Origin: Cruorifilaria tuberocauda
Lineage: Eukaryota > Nematoda > Chromadorea > Rhabditida > Onchocercidae
DNA: 64,000 nucleotides
Direction of reading: 5' to 3'
Assembly (NCBI GenBank): GCA_013365365.1
Contig: JABVXU010000006.1
Span: 62,001 to 126,000, forward strand
Both the position numbers and the translations under genes were made by a program. Positions 1 to 12,744 of the stretch are shown piece by piece. Position 1 is the stretch's first letter, and each line of letters starts with the position of its first letter. The notes under the pieces are model-generated. The model was not told the origin of the DNA, made no database searches, and saw only the letters and a program-made list of their open reading frames with translations.

Positions 1-3000
1 GAAGAACAGCACAGTACAACAAATGAAGCAAAAAAACAGAAGAGAAAAGGTAGTAAATCAGTTAGTTTCTCAAAAATACCAAGCAGGTGATTATGATAAC
101 TTTAAGACGATTGAAAGTATTTTATTATGCTAAAAAGATGAAAAATAAAAAAGTTTTTTATCATTATGGTGTTATATTTTTGGTGAGATTAATGTTACTA
201 AAACCATTAATTTTATGAAATCATGATGAAGGGTCAATTTAAAATGGATTTCTGATTCAGATAAAGCAAAACGGAGGGCTCTTGACAATTTTTTTCATGC
301 TTTAAACAAAAAGAAGATGAAAGAAGAGGTTAGTTTCTCACTATTTTCTGACTTTATTATGAACTAGCTACAAACAGCCACGCTCCGCGCTACTTGCAAC
401 TAATATGTGCTGTTAATACAATTTCTTCAACCACCTGAGGATTGCGGAAATTCCTATTGATATTCCTATTTGAAATATAACATTATATGAAATTTGAAAG
501 CAATCGGTGAAGAACTTTGTGAAGTTATACAATTGAAATTACATTTATATTTATATAGATGAAGAATTGGAAAGATCGACTTGTGAAGAAGAGAATTTGC
601 CTTTCCCTAACAGTTACTCAAATCACAATTTTCTTTTCCAAGTATATGAATTGAATTGAAAGAACTTGCTGACTTAAATCCAGATGCAAACATATTTTTT
701 AACATTTAGAATACAGTGACTGTAGCTGGTGATCCTAATGTAGAAGCATTACTTAATGAATGTGATTTACCGAACATTTTGAAAGAAAATTCATGTGAAA
801 AAGTGGATGGTTCCAAAATCGATAGTGTGTCGTTGATTAGGTTTGTATTTGTAAAGACGATTGTACGATTTATCATTGCTAAAAACTCAAGATGTTAAAA
901 ATATTATTTCAACACCTTAAATTTTTCAGGTATTTAATTTTTGTATATTTAAAAATAAATGTTTGCTTATTCAAGTAATCCTGGTTCTTAATCTTTTGAA
1001 ATTAGACAATAGAATAACAGATATGATGGTTTGATGCTTTCAACTTTTCCCGTTCAATACATTTTTAAACCGTCATTTATTTAACTTGAAGTTTTTTAAA
1101 ATTGCAGAAACCAGTGTCTTAAGGAGTCAGAAACAGCATCGAAGCTGATGGAGGTAAAAGAAATTAGCGAATGCAAAGAACATTTCAGTGTGGCTGCACT
1201 ACAATCTCCGCTAATGATGGTTGGTTCAGCAAATCCATCGAAGTTGGAATCGACTTCTCAAGGAAACGTTGAAAAGGTGTCCATTTTTAGACAATCAAAA
1301 AAAATTTGGTAAGTTCGAAAAAGCATGATGTTATGGAATGATAAATATGGGCGATAAATGAGAATTTTCTGGATTTTTGAGTGCTTGCTATGGTTGTATT
1401 GACAGTTGAAACCATCAATGTATTCAGTTCATTCGATCCATTTAATGGTTTAATGCTTTCTAATTGGAATGAATGGAAAATAAATTGTGAATAAGATGCA
1501 AATCTTTTATTGATTTTAAATTATTTCCATTATCAAATATGAAATAGGATAAGGTATTTTACAAATTTTGGTTAAAAATTATTTTTTAAAATACAGAAAT
1601 CTGCACATGAGTCTATGCCTACAGATGGTCTTGTGAATGTGAATTCTTTCGAGTGCTCAGGCAAATATATTATGGAAGAAGTGGTGTATCCAGAAACATC
1701 TCTCATCTGGGCTGATAGGTATTATTACTTTCTGATTTTGTTTGTGGTAAAAAAAATAAACACATACATTTTAAACCTTTGTGTTCAAGTATTTTTGGCT
1801 AAAGCTATTTAGCCCAAATCTATTTTGCTCTTTGGCAAGTTTAGGAAAGAAACACAGGACGAACAATCTAAAAAAAATGATGTTACGTTTGGTTCTTTTA
1901 TGCATACAAATTCAAAAGGAGAATCTGTTTTGCGTTTTTACTGGCTTGATGCATTCGAAGATCCTATTAAAATACCAGGTTTGCTGTGTTCTGTAGGTTA
2001 TTACCGAAATTCATTCAGCATTCTTTTTCTTCTGCGGAAATTAATACATGATATCGTAATATTGGATTAAATGTAGTGCATAATATTTGAATGTTTTTTG
2101 TCGACTCTTTCAATTTAGTTGTTTATACGTTTATTAATATACATTTTTTATTATTTATTAATATACATTAATTAATATACGTTCATTTTATTATGCGTTT
2201 ATTAAAGTTCATGGTTTTAGTATGAATTAACTAATATGTGTACCCAAAAAATCACATTTTTAAAGATTTTTTTCAACTGATCCTCAAAATTTGTGAGTCT
2301 GAATATTCAAATTTTGATCAATGAAATTTTCTGTAATGTTTGAACCTTTAATTTTTTTTCTTTTTCAGGAACGGTTTTTCTTTTTGGTCGATTGATCGAT
2401 GGTGGTATTTCCGAAAGCTGCTGCGTAGTTGTTAAAAATATATGGCGAAAAGTTTTTTTCTTACCTCGCGAGAAGGTTCAGAATGATTCCGCTCATTGAC
2501 TTATTTGTGTGCTACGACATAGCTTATGTTTCAGATATTTTGTAACATCAATTTTGGATATCTTGTTCCTAATCATTTGCCATAATTGTGAACCTGCTAA
2601 ATTTGTTTTCAGCATTTAATAAATGAAGCACAAACTGATGAAGTGGATTTAACGCAAGTCAATGAAGAAGTCCAACAAATTCTTAAATCGATGGGTGTTA
2701 AAGTTGTCAAATGCAAGGTTATTCTTCTTAAATATATGTCGTAATTTATAATTGACAATTCAGACTTTTTAATTAAAGGGATTCCAAGGTATTTTATAAT
2801 TTTACAGGAATAAGCCGCCCGCATTCTTAGTAGGATTTGTTAACACAACCGTTGGATTTTTATAATTTTAGAATATTCAAATGAATCTAAAGAATCTCAT
2901 TTTTCAATGTGGACTTAAAATTGTTTATCAACCGTGGACACAGCTGATGTAAATTGTTAAATAACTATTTATGATAATGAAATCGCTTTTATATAATTTT

Positions 3001-6000
3001 AACAAATTATAGTTTATGTAAGACTTGAATCTCTAAATTTTTTCAGCCATGTGAGAAGAAGTTTGCATTCAATGATGGAATCGTTCCGCATAATGCTCAA
3101 GTGCTTGAAGTGCATTATAGTGTAAGATCCAGTTCTGTATTTTGGTTTGATTTGATGACTTAATATCGAGATTTCCTTCCTCTTCGTCTTTAAAAACTAA
3201 TTCGTTGATGCATTATGTGTAATAAATAGAACAGTAACATAATATATTCATTTTCAGTAAAATATAAACTGAAAGAATAATTTGCAGTTTAATGATCAGC
3301 GATTATCAGTGGATCTTAGCGGAAAAACATTTAGTCATGTTTTTAATACGACTGCTAACGCTATGGAAAGATTGTTGGTTGAAACGGGTATGAAAGGACC
3401 TTCTTGGATAGAAATTTCTGGCTGCTGTATGTTAAACTTTTCATGATAAATTCTCAGTTACTGTCTTCTGAGAATTATTCACTAAAATATTTATTACTTT
3501 TAAGATGACTGATTGAATGAAGTTAAATTTTGCAGATGTTCCTTCTGTTCAAGTAAGTTATGTCAAACATGAGTTTGTGGTCGACATGGAACGAATGAAA
3601 TCGATTTCCATAATAGATTGTACAGACCCACCGCCTGAAATGAATTTGTTGACAATGAATCTAATCACAACAATCAACCATAGGAAGGAAAATGAGGTTT
3701 GATCGATGAAGAATTTTTTCTTGAATTTCCATTTGAAAGCTTCCGGAAGTTTATTTTCCAATCGTTATTTTTTAGATTGTTTCAATCTCCTGTATATTCG
3801 ACCGGAAATGCACAATTGCAAACCCAACTTTAAACAGAAATTTTTTGGAACGTTTCTGCAGTAGGCCTTTAATATGTCTGAACCTTCAGGGCATCGCAAG
3901 GAAATTTTACTTTTTTATGCCTCTTTAGAATGAAATAAGCACTATAAAAATCATTTTTCCTTATCAATAAATTTCATCAGAGAATTAATTTAGAAATTTA
4001 ATTGTATTCTTCAGTTCTTACAAAACCAACTCTTTCCACGTATCCATTTGATTTTAAAATAAATCTGAAGCAGATCGGGATGGATGCTGTGGTTTACGAA
4101 ACAGCTAATGAACGTCATTTGCTTAATCATTTTTTGTGTAAACTGCAAAATTTGGATCCTGATATATATGCAGTAAATTTTTCTCATATTTTTAAAATCT
4201 TATTGCTAAAGTTAGAATTTGTCTTGTTGTGTTTGCGCAGGATCTCTGGACCAAAAATCTTTTGTTTTGCATTTAAAGTAATACTAAATTAATGTATCTC
4301 CTATAATATTATGAATAATTTTTATATGTATTGAGAACTGATTTATCGCGTAAATTAATGAAGTCCGATCTTACTTAGGGGCACGATTTGGCAGCTCAAT
4401 TTGCTATATTATCTTCACGTTTGGAAAAGCTCGGTATCGCTCATTGGTCACGTTTGGGCCGTTTGAAGCGCTCAATTACAGTCAGACAAGCAGTTCATAC
4501 GAAAACTTCACAATGGGAGTTGACTGCTGGACGTTTAATTCTAGATAGCAGGTGATATTTATTATCGTGTTTGGTCATTGCAATATTTTCGTTCTTGTTT
4601 TAACCGGCAAATATTACAATAGTGAGAATTAAAAATCAATGGACTGTTTTTTTGCCGCTTATTATTTTGTACTTTTTTATTGCAGGTTGTGTTAAATTCT
4701 GACCAGTGTCTTTAGATGAACTCTGTTTTTTCAGATTATCAGCTATGGAGCTGGTGAGAATGCGAAGCTATGACTTGTCTGATTTATCATCTGATTTGCT
4801 TGGAATAAATGATCACTTTGTAATGAAACAAGACATCTCTACATATTTTACGTAATTCCTTCGCTTGTTTTGAATCTATTTTTAATTCTTAATTTTAGTG
4901 TCGAATGCATTATCTGGGCTTTAACTTGTCCAATAAAGTATTAGTTTCACTGAGTATAATGAGAATCTTATTCGTTATGCTCTTCACTATCTCTTCATTG
5001 CATTGTCGAATTGCTGTTTGATAATTAAGTTTCATTGAATAACATGCAGTTCGAAATAGTGGTTAGATATATTACTACTGATTTGTTAAAAATGTTGCAC
5101 AGACTGGTTTAAGGAATTCAGCACAACTGATCAGATTTATCAATAATACTTGGACGGATGCTTGGTTATCCCTTGCTATTATTGTTGAACTCAATGCTTT
5201 GCCGTTATTTATTCAAATTACAAAAATTGTCGGTGGCGTATTGGTGAGATTTTTTTGGAACATATAGTTTATGTTGAATATGTTGAACATCCACCATTTT
5301 TTTCATTCTAAAGGTTGATTTCATTGTTATTAGCATACTATTCTTTTGCTTTAGTCAAGAACAATGTTGGGTGGACGAGCGGAACGAAACGAATATTTAT
5401 TACTGCATGCATTCAATAAAGCTGGTTATGTAGCGCCAAATAAGTACCAACCAAATCTCAAAAAAAAGAAGCAGTCTGAATTGGAAGATATAAGAACTCC
5501 AGATAGTCACTCGGACGATGATAATAAATTGCTGTACAACCATAAAGGGCAATATGCAGGTGGTTTAGTGTTGGACCCGAAAATGGGTTAGCTTTAAATT
5601 AAGTAATTTGATTCACAGATTATAAGAAGGTTCAATTTTCAACATATCTAGTCTACTCTCAAACGAATTCTTAATTTGTGAAGTTTTAGGCTTGTACGAC
5701 ACATATGTATTACTACTGGATTTTAATAGCTTATATCCAAGCATAATTCAGGAATATAATATTTGTTTCACCACTATTGATATGTCCAAAAAGGTTCGTT
5801 GAAACTTACTCCAAAATTTTAAGGCTGTTTTCCCACTACTCATATGCTTAGGGAATATGTTACATGAATTCATCCTGCGAGGTTTTCTGAGTGAAATAGG
5901 CGAGTATTTAATTTTCAAGAAATTATAGGACAAAAATGAAATACCAGAACTTCCTAGTGATACAAATGAAGGTATACTGCCTCGAGAAATTCGATCTTTA

Positions 6001-9000
6001 GTGGAAAGGAGACGTGATGTGAAAAGAATGATGAAATCCGAAAAGCTTACGCAGCAACAAAGGCAACAAGTACAACTTAATCTCCACTTCCTCTTAGTTT
6101 CTTCAACAGATAGCTGAAGTTATGAAAATGTAAAGACACAGCAGTTATCAGATTTCGAAAGATAACATTTAATTCAGTCAAGCTTCTGGTCTTAACAGTA
6201 CCAGCCATCAAATCATTTTGTTATATTCATGTTTGTTAGTTAATCCAAATTATTCCTTTTGATTTACAAAGTAATGATACAAATAAATAAATGGTATCAA
6301 ACGAAAAACAATTTTTGTGTTTGGCAGTAATATGGTTTTCCATGCAAGGACATTTTCAGTATGATATTCGTCAAATGGGATTAAAGTTAACAGCTAATAG
6401 CATGTACGGATGTCTTGGATTTCAACAATCCCGTTTTTATGCGAAACAGCTTGCTGCATTGATAACAGCCCAGGGACGAGAAGTATTTTTTTATATATTT
6501 CCGTCATATCAACAACGCTGGGTGATTCAATGTGCTATAGTTCCTTAGGATATTTCTATTATGATCCTTTAATTTGCTGCATTGTTCGTAACTTTCCGCT
6601 TTGAATACAGTGTTTTCATCCTGCGATAGGTCTCTAGAAATGATGCTACAACTGTTCTACAGATTCTTATGCACACGAAGGATTTGGTCGAAAAAAATGG
6701 TTACTCTGTTATTTACGGTGATACTGATTCGGTTATGATTAATACTGGATTTTCGAAACCGTCAGAATTACAGTATGTCAAAAAATTGGGGAACTATGCA
6801 AGTATTTGCTGATAAATTCCATTTATTTTTACTTTCAAAACTTTGATTTCTTTCTAACTTTGTAAGTCGTATTATGGGAGTAATGATGATCAAAGAAAAA
6901 TATTGAATCTCCTGAATTTTGCCTGCTAAAGCCTCTTTTTTCCATGTTAGAGTGTTGCGATCATGGACTGTCCTAGAACCATTACAAACTTTCATTAATG
7001 TGATTTTCAGATCAAAAAAATTATAAACCAATCTTATAAAAAACTGGAAATTGATATCGATGGTATATTTATTAAATTGTTGTTGCTGAAAAAGAAAAAA
7101 TATGCTGGTTTAGCGATCGACTTGAATGATGAGGGGAAAATAAAACGTGAAATCAAGGGTCTAGACATTATTCGCCGTGATTATTCGTTAATCGTAAAGC
7201 AGATCGGAAAGTAATTTTCTACTATTAAAGATATCTTTTAAACAGTTTATATGAAATTTGGTGAGTTTGGTACAAAATTAAGTTTGAATTAGTGCAAACT
7301 TTATTAAAAATTTTCTTTTGAAATTACAGCGAAATACTGGATATAATCCTATCAGTGCAACCACAAAATCGCGATGAAATCATTGAACAAATTCATAGTC
7401 ATCTGCAGAAAGTGAAAGAAGATATAAAACAAGAACTGCTAGAAATTTCAATGTTTCAGATTTTTAAGGTTTGCTAAGTGTAGTTTTAAAAATGAACTTT
7501 AACTTTAATTTCTCTATAATTCCTGTTTAGCAACTAACTCGGAAACCCGACGAGTATACAAATATCAGTGTTCAGCCTCATGCAGCAGTCGCTCAGCGAC
7601 TAAATGCAACTGGAAAATTCAAATTTCATCGTGGTGATACGGTTGGCTATATAATTTGTGAGGTATACATCGAATGAACTTATAATTGAGCGTTTATTTA
7701 AAGCATACATCTCCCAAATCATCCTAAGTCTCAATTGTAGTGTAAGTTTTCTGCCGACAGTATTTTATTTCACTCCATGGTTTGAACTGGGCAACCTACT
7801 TTCTTTAGTTTGTTGATGAATAATGCCATGGCTTGTTTGCTTGAAGTATCATGTGCTTAGACTTTTCTCAGTCATTATAAACTGCAGTTAAATCCTCTAT
7901 CCGGATATAGATTCTTAGGAGTATGGTAGGATGTTCATGTATGTATAGCATGGTATATTTGTTTTTCGTGTTTTGCAGAAAATTTAATTTAACTTCAGGA
8001 TGGTAGTGGGAAATCGGCTACTCAGCGTGCCTACCATTTAACAGAAGTTCAAGAAAATGAGAAACTCAAAATTGGTGAGAAATAAATCGTCAACCTCTTT
8101 CCACTTGTGGAAAATTAATATTCATTTGTTGAGTGCTCGAGGATATATTGCTCTTGCATATTTTAAAAGGAAGAGACATTTTTTAGATTTTCATTATTAT
8201 CTGGTGCAGCAGATTTTCCCAGTTGTGAATAGACTGTGTGTTCCAATCGAAGAGTGTAATGAAACTTGGATAGCACAAGCACTAGGTTTGTTTTAAAAGA
8301 AAATGAAAATTCTTTCGAACTATGAGTCTTTTGAACTATAAATCGGACTTATAGCTTCATATTTGTGGGGTATTTTTTTTCTTGATTTAGAGTATGTGTT
8401 GATATTGGCTTAGAAGCATTATGATATATAATCCAACATCAATTTATCTATCAGTTATCAGTTGATTATTGTAGGTCTGGATAATTTGGCATGTCGCAAA
8501 TATTCTATATATGGAAAAAATTTGGACAGGGAAGAGCAGCACTCGTGTTTTTTAAATTACAATTTTGAGTATTGTGAGTCGTTCAAGTTCGTGTGTCCAA
8601 ACGACGGCTGTGGTCATGTGTTTTTTGTTCGTGAATGCGTGATGCAAGATGTAAGGTCTAAATTGTCTTCGAACTACTATCCCAGTTTGGAAGTACATAT
8701 CCATTGACATGTTATAGTAAAGCACTATAACTTCATTAACTTTTTTCGAAATTGTCATGCCATATCTTTTCAATTTATGGTTGTATAATACCAGTAAAGG
8801 AAAATTTGATGATGCACTCCTTATACTATATGAGTTATGTTTATTATGGTATTTCTAATATACTTACAATGAACTTTGCAGGACAACAATGTACAAAAAT
8901 TATGGTTGAGCGAGTGCTCCGTTTGTCATAACCCATTGTTATATTTTGGCTCTTATTTGTACAATCAGCTGCAACTAACCCTTGACAAAGTGATTTCTGA

Positions 9001-9843
9001 TTATTACAAGGCAGGCTTCGTTCATCAAATTACCTATTACTGTTTCAAATGCTTCCAACTTCACATTAATGGAATTGCCAGAAGTTGACTCTCGTAACCG
9101 TTATTTTTAGGTTACATATGTATGTGATGATGTCGGTTGCGCACATCGTATGCGTACATTAGTCCTGGCATGGACAAGAGAAGGTGTTCAATGTCCGAAA
9201 TGCAAAAGTGGCTTCATGAAAAGAGAGGTAAGAAGTTAATATGTGACTGAATGAAAGATTGAAGCATACTTAGTACTTGTTTTCAATTTCCATAAATCCC
9301 TTTATATGTTAACATTATATGTTATATATTAACAGTATTTTCAGTTGTTAGGATTTTATAAAAATTTGAATTGAGATGGAGAATTTCTATACTTCTATTT
9401 TTCATGTCAGTATTCATCAAGTAGGCTGTATGAACAATTGATTTTCTATCAAAAATTGTTCGATGTAACGAAGGCGACAGAAAACTTTACTGAAGAGCAG
9501 AGAAGTTTGTCTTGTTTTGATTTGCTTTCATTTTTACATTTTTATAAAATAATATATTTTATCCAATGATGCTTGGTACGAGATATATCCTAAGATATAC
9601 CCACAACTCTTAGTCGTTCCCAAGTCCTCAACTCTATTCCTGAAATGAAGTGAACTATAACCAGAACACAAAACTTGAAGTGTTGCATGTTGTCTTGCAG
9701 TGAAATTACGGTGCAGAAACGGCTGGAAGGAAGCTAACGCTCTGCTCGCTGGATTACTCTCATTATGTAATCAGTATGTTGCTGACAATCAATACAATTG
9801 TGTATCACTTTCATACTTATTTTCTGCTATGAGATCATTGTAA
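1..9843 (+). CDS. POLA1: DNA polymerase alpha catalytic subunit (5' partial)
   Basis: Catalytic subunit of the polymerase alpha-primase complex, which extends RNA primers at origins and on the lagging strand in the nucleus. Exons: 1-49, 261-328, 710-840, 1108-1276, 1597-1718, 1845-1978, 2369-2475, 2613-2717, 3047-3121, 3288-3426, 3536-3696, 3776-3860, 4015-4172, 4379-4551, 4735-4819, 5103-5243, 5355-5586, 5690-5793, 5929-6069, 6360-6482, 6663-6797, 7011-7210, 7330-7468, 7531-7662, 7999-8074, 8187-8285, 8475-8650, 8882-9010, 9111-9227, 9411-9504, 9701-9843. The total is 3942 nt in one frame, 1313 visible residues; human is 1462, so roughly the first 100 residues lie upstream. Family-B motifs: DFNSLYPSI (5690 exon), KLTANSMYG (6360 exon) and YGDTDS (6663 exon). 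Two C-terminal CX4C/CX2C metal sites are present. The exonuclease-region motif DPDIYAGHD lacks proofreading residues, as in the family. Two introns use GC donors (6798, 9011). An AATAAA lies at 9905. Identity is certain; single exon ends may shift. Confidence 0.95.
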
Positions 9844-10438
9844 ATCACATTTATTTTTCGCTCTCGAATTCAAAATTTTCAACACTATACATCGGTTTGT
9901 ACAAAATAAATTTGAAAAAGATTTCGACTTTTTTTGATACTTCATAATCTTTGTCAAGAAATATTTATTGTAATATTTGCGCTGCATAACTTTTATATTT
10001 TCTTTTTTTTAAAGAATTAATATAATCACCTGCAAGGCTTTCAAATTTTGGGGAATGTTTCGTCCTCTGTCTTGCCAAATTAAGTGAATTTTATCGGCAT
10101 GCTAAATTGCTGGTTTTGACATAACTTAATTCCTACAGCCACTGTGTCTGAATTACAGAATTAAAACTGGAAAGAGCACAGGTCTTAGGGCACATTAATT
10201 TCCAATAATTCGCTACTCAGCTATTTCCTGTCAGTGATTTTGATGACTAGAAACGACTGAAATTAAAAACTGGACGAACACTATGAAAAATGACGTCCTG
10301 CTAAGATAAACAGACAGTTAGAAATGCAGCTGAACCGATAAGAAATATAACATCATTGAGAACTTCTAAAAAATTTTCAAATTTTGATATTTCCTCTCGG
10401 GAAATGACTTTTATTCTCCATAGGAAGTATGGTTTTCA
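9844..10438. other. Convergent spacer between POLA1 and EIF6
   Basis: Two genes end facing each other here. I see an AATAAA at 9905 suited to POLA1 on the + strand. The rest is AT-rich with no exon-like frame and presumably holds both 3' UTRs. Confidence 0.5.
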
Positions 10439-12389
10439 CTACATAGAACTGTCAATTAAGGCGTTACGCATATCACCGGTTATAACTGATGCTTCACGAT
10501 CACCAAGTTTAAATAAAGATTCAATGACTGATAATTCTGTACTTGTTGTGTCGAGACCGGCGAAAGCGATCCAGTCGTTTACACACAGACCAGCGGCAAC
10601 CAGATCCGAACCTCTGCAGAGTAAAATTTATAGCATGTCATTTATTTATTATCCAATATAAAGTGGTGGGTGTTAAACAAGCCATCGATATTTAGTATGT
10701 TTTAGAATGTTTAAATTGTTTAATTCCAAAATTTTCTGGTTAGACAAACGGTGCATGGATTAATTCTTTCTACACACTGAAACACTAACATTTTCGCGAA
10801 GGAATAATTTATATCCATGGCTTTTTAAATAGCTCTCAGTATGCGCGGCAATAACAATATATTTTTCCGAAATATCACGAGAAAATACAGATAAAGACAA
10901 ATCTTTAGTTTGATACATAAGAAAGTTAAATTATCTAAAATATACGGAACCACTATCTGTCCTTTGACATACAAGCAGAAATTAATTTTTTAGGAAAAAA
11001 CGAACGGAGCCAGATTGTAAGGATATAGAATGTTTTTTAGATAATAAAAGTAATTACCTATTAACTGTGCCCGCGACAACAGGAACTTGAATTAAAGCAG
11101 CTAATTCGCGTTGTGTTTGAGGAGAAGTTTTTGCTTCCACAAGAGCTCCTTGGGAACTAAGAACAGCATATGTACCGACCTGGAAATTAGGATAGAGGTA
11201 TTCTTCGATTTATACGGACGAATTTTAAGCGAAAAAAGAATCGACGTAAAAAAGGGGATCTTGATTATCTGAATGAAAATTATTGATAAATAACTTACTA
11301 GAGCATGGTTGCCTAAATTCATTCTAAAAACTTCCACTTGCAAAACTTCTTCTAGCGCCTGAAATTGTAAAGAAGCTAGGAGATTCCATAGGCCAAAAAA
11401 ACTGAAACGGGAATGACCGCGAAAAATGTTGATCTATGTAAATATAATTTTCGAAAAAGGAAATCTGACTTGAATTTATTTTTTTAAGAACATGTCTTCT
11501 CTGAGTATAATTTATGTGCGGTCTGTAGTTGAAATATGACTATGTTGTATCATTTTTTACTACGAGATAATTTCCAGTTTGGTAATATCACTTGTTACTA
11601 GAAAAATAAATTAGTTTAAAAAACTTAGAAAACAATATGAAACAAAAGTTAAAAAACGAATGTAACCTTTTCCGTTTCTTTGCTAATTTCAGGATGCACC
11701 AGTGCGACATAATCATTACACGCAATGACATTCCCCAATGCAGACAATTTTTCATCCACTCTCCTTACATTCACATTACCCGGCAAACTGTAAACAGTGA
11801 CATTTTATTAAACTCAAATGAAATACTAAATTCTCAAATGAAATACTAACCTGTTTCTGAGATGCTGTAATTCTTGATCAGTAGTATCGTTCGGCACCAA
11901 TAATCCTTTGCGATTGCCAACTGTTACCCGTCCAACGATTCGAGTTCCAGCAATGGAGCAGTGAATTACTGGTATTACGTCAGCCAACTCACCTTCCACC
12001 ACACTGAAAGCATTATATCCTTAAAAATTACGATTATTCTGGTCAATAAATACTTCCAAAGCTGTGTAAAGTTCATTGACTTTATCGCATGAGAAAATGT
12101 TGTATACAGTGTCCTAAATCTTAAGTTCCAATATTATTTAATTTTAAGATTTTTCTCTAAATATTGCATCGATATGAAAGATGAGCTCAAAACATGCATG
12201 ATGTCGAAAGGAATAAGAAAAAGCCAAAAAGCAATAAAGTGAAGAAAAGTGCTGACTAGTCAAATACAAGCAGCTGTTCAACCTGTAAAAGTTTTCAGAT
12301 GCAGCAATTCCAATCAAACAATAACTGTTAGTTAGTTTGCAAAAAACGCCAACTTCATTACTCGCTTCGAATTGACAACGAATAGCCAT
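10439..12389 (-). CDS. EIF6: Eukaryotic translation initiation factor 6
   Basis: eIF6 binds the 60S ribosomal subunit, is needed for its biogenesis in the nucleolus, and blocks premature joining to 40S in the cytoplasm. Six exons (transcript order): 12283-12389, 11851-12003, 11667-11787, 11299-11358, 11058-11179, 10439-10613. The total is 738 nt, 245 residues, the same length as the human protein. It starts [19 protein letters not shown], typical of the family, and ends DSSM before TAG. The repeating pentein-fold signatures are visible, for example [10 protein letters not shown] in exon 3 and [13 protein letters not shown] across exons 5-6. All junctions are GT-AG and keep frame. It is divergent to DPH6 with 355 bp between start codons. 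Confidence 0.97.
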
Positions 12390-12744
12390 AATTCAAACCA
12401 ATAAACAGAGAATCTGTAAAAATGTTTAAAATTCAGAGGCTGCTAAAACAAATAAAATTCATTAACCGGAATTAGACTACGAGAAGCAAAATGTTCAGGA
12501 ATACGCTTGGACAAATGAAAACAGCTCGCAGCGCAATCATACCGTCGATGCCATTCTCTGTTTATTGGTTGGTGCACGTTATATATTATAACTAAACTAT
12601 CCGCCGCGCTCATTCTTCATCCCAGAGAACCCAAAATCACTGTTTATGGAACAGAAACAATTTTTCATGGGCTTAAAGTGGCCCATTATAAGTGAGTTAA
12701 AACGTAATTTAAATAGTGCGCGGTGCTGGCCAGTGGAGGTAAGG
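12390..12744. promoter_or_regulatory. Divergent spacer between EIF6 and DPH6
   Basis: 355 bp separate the two start codons, so both promoters and 5' UTRs must fit here. I see no clear TATA box. An upstream ATG in frame with DPH6 at 12646 is open into the gene but adds residues not found in the family, so it is probably leader. Shared regulation of two translation-related genes is inference. Confidence 0.45.

Noticed and set aside
558..644. Extra POLA1 exon reading [16 protein letters not shown]
   Set aside because: No phase fits between the exons at 261-328 and 710-840, which join correctly without it.
12646..12744. Upstream in-frame ATG for DPH6
   Set aside because: It would add 33 residues before the invariant family start MKVVGLTSGGKDS; more likely 5' leader.
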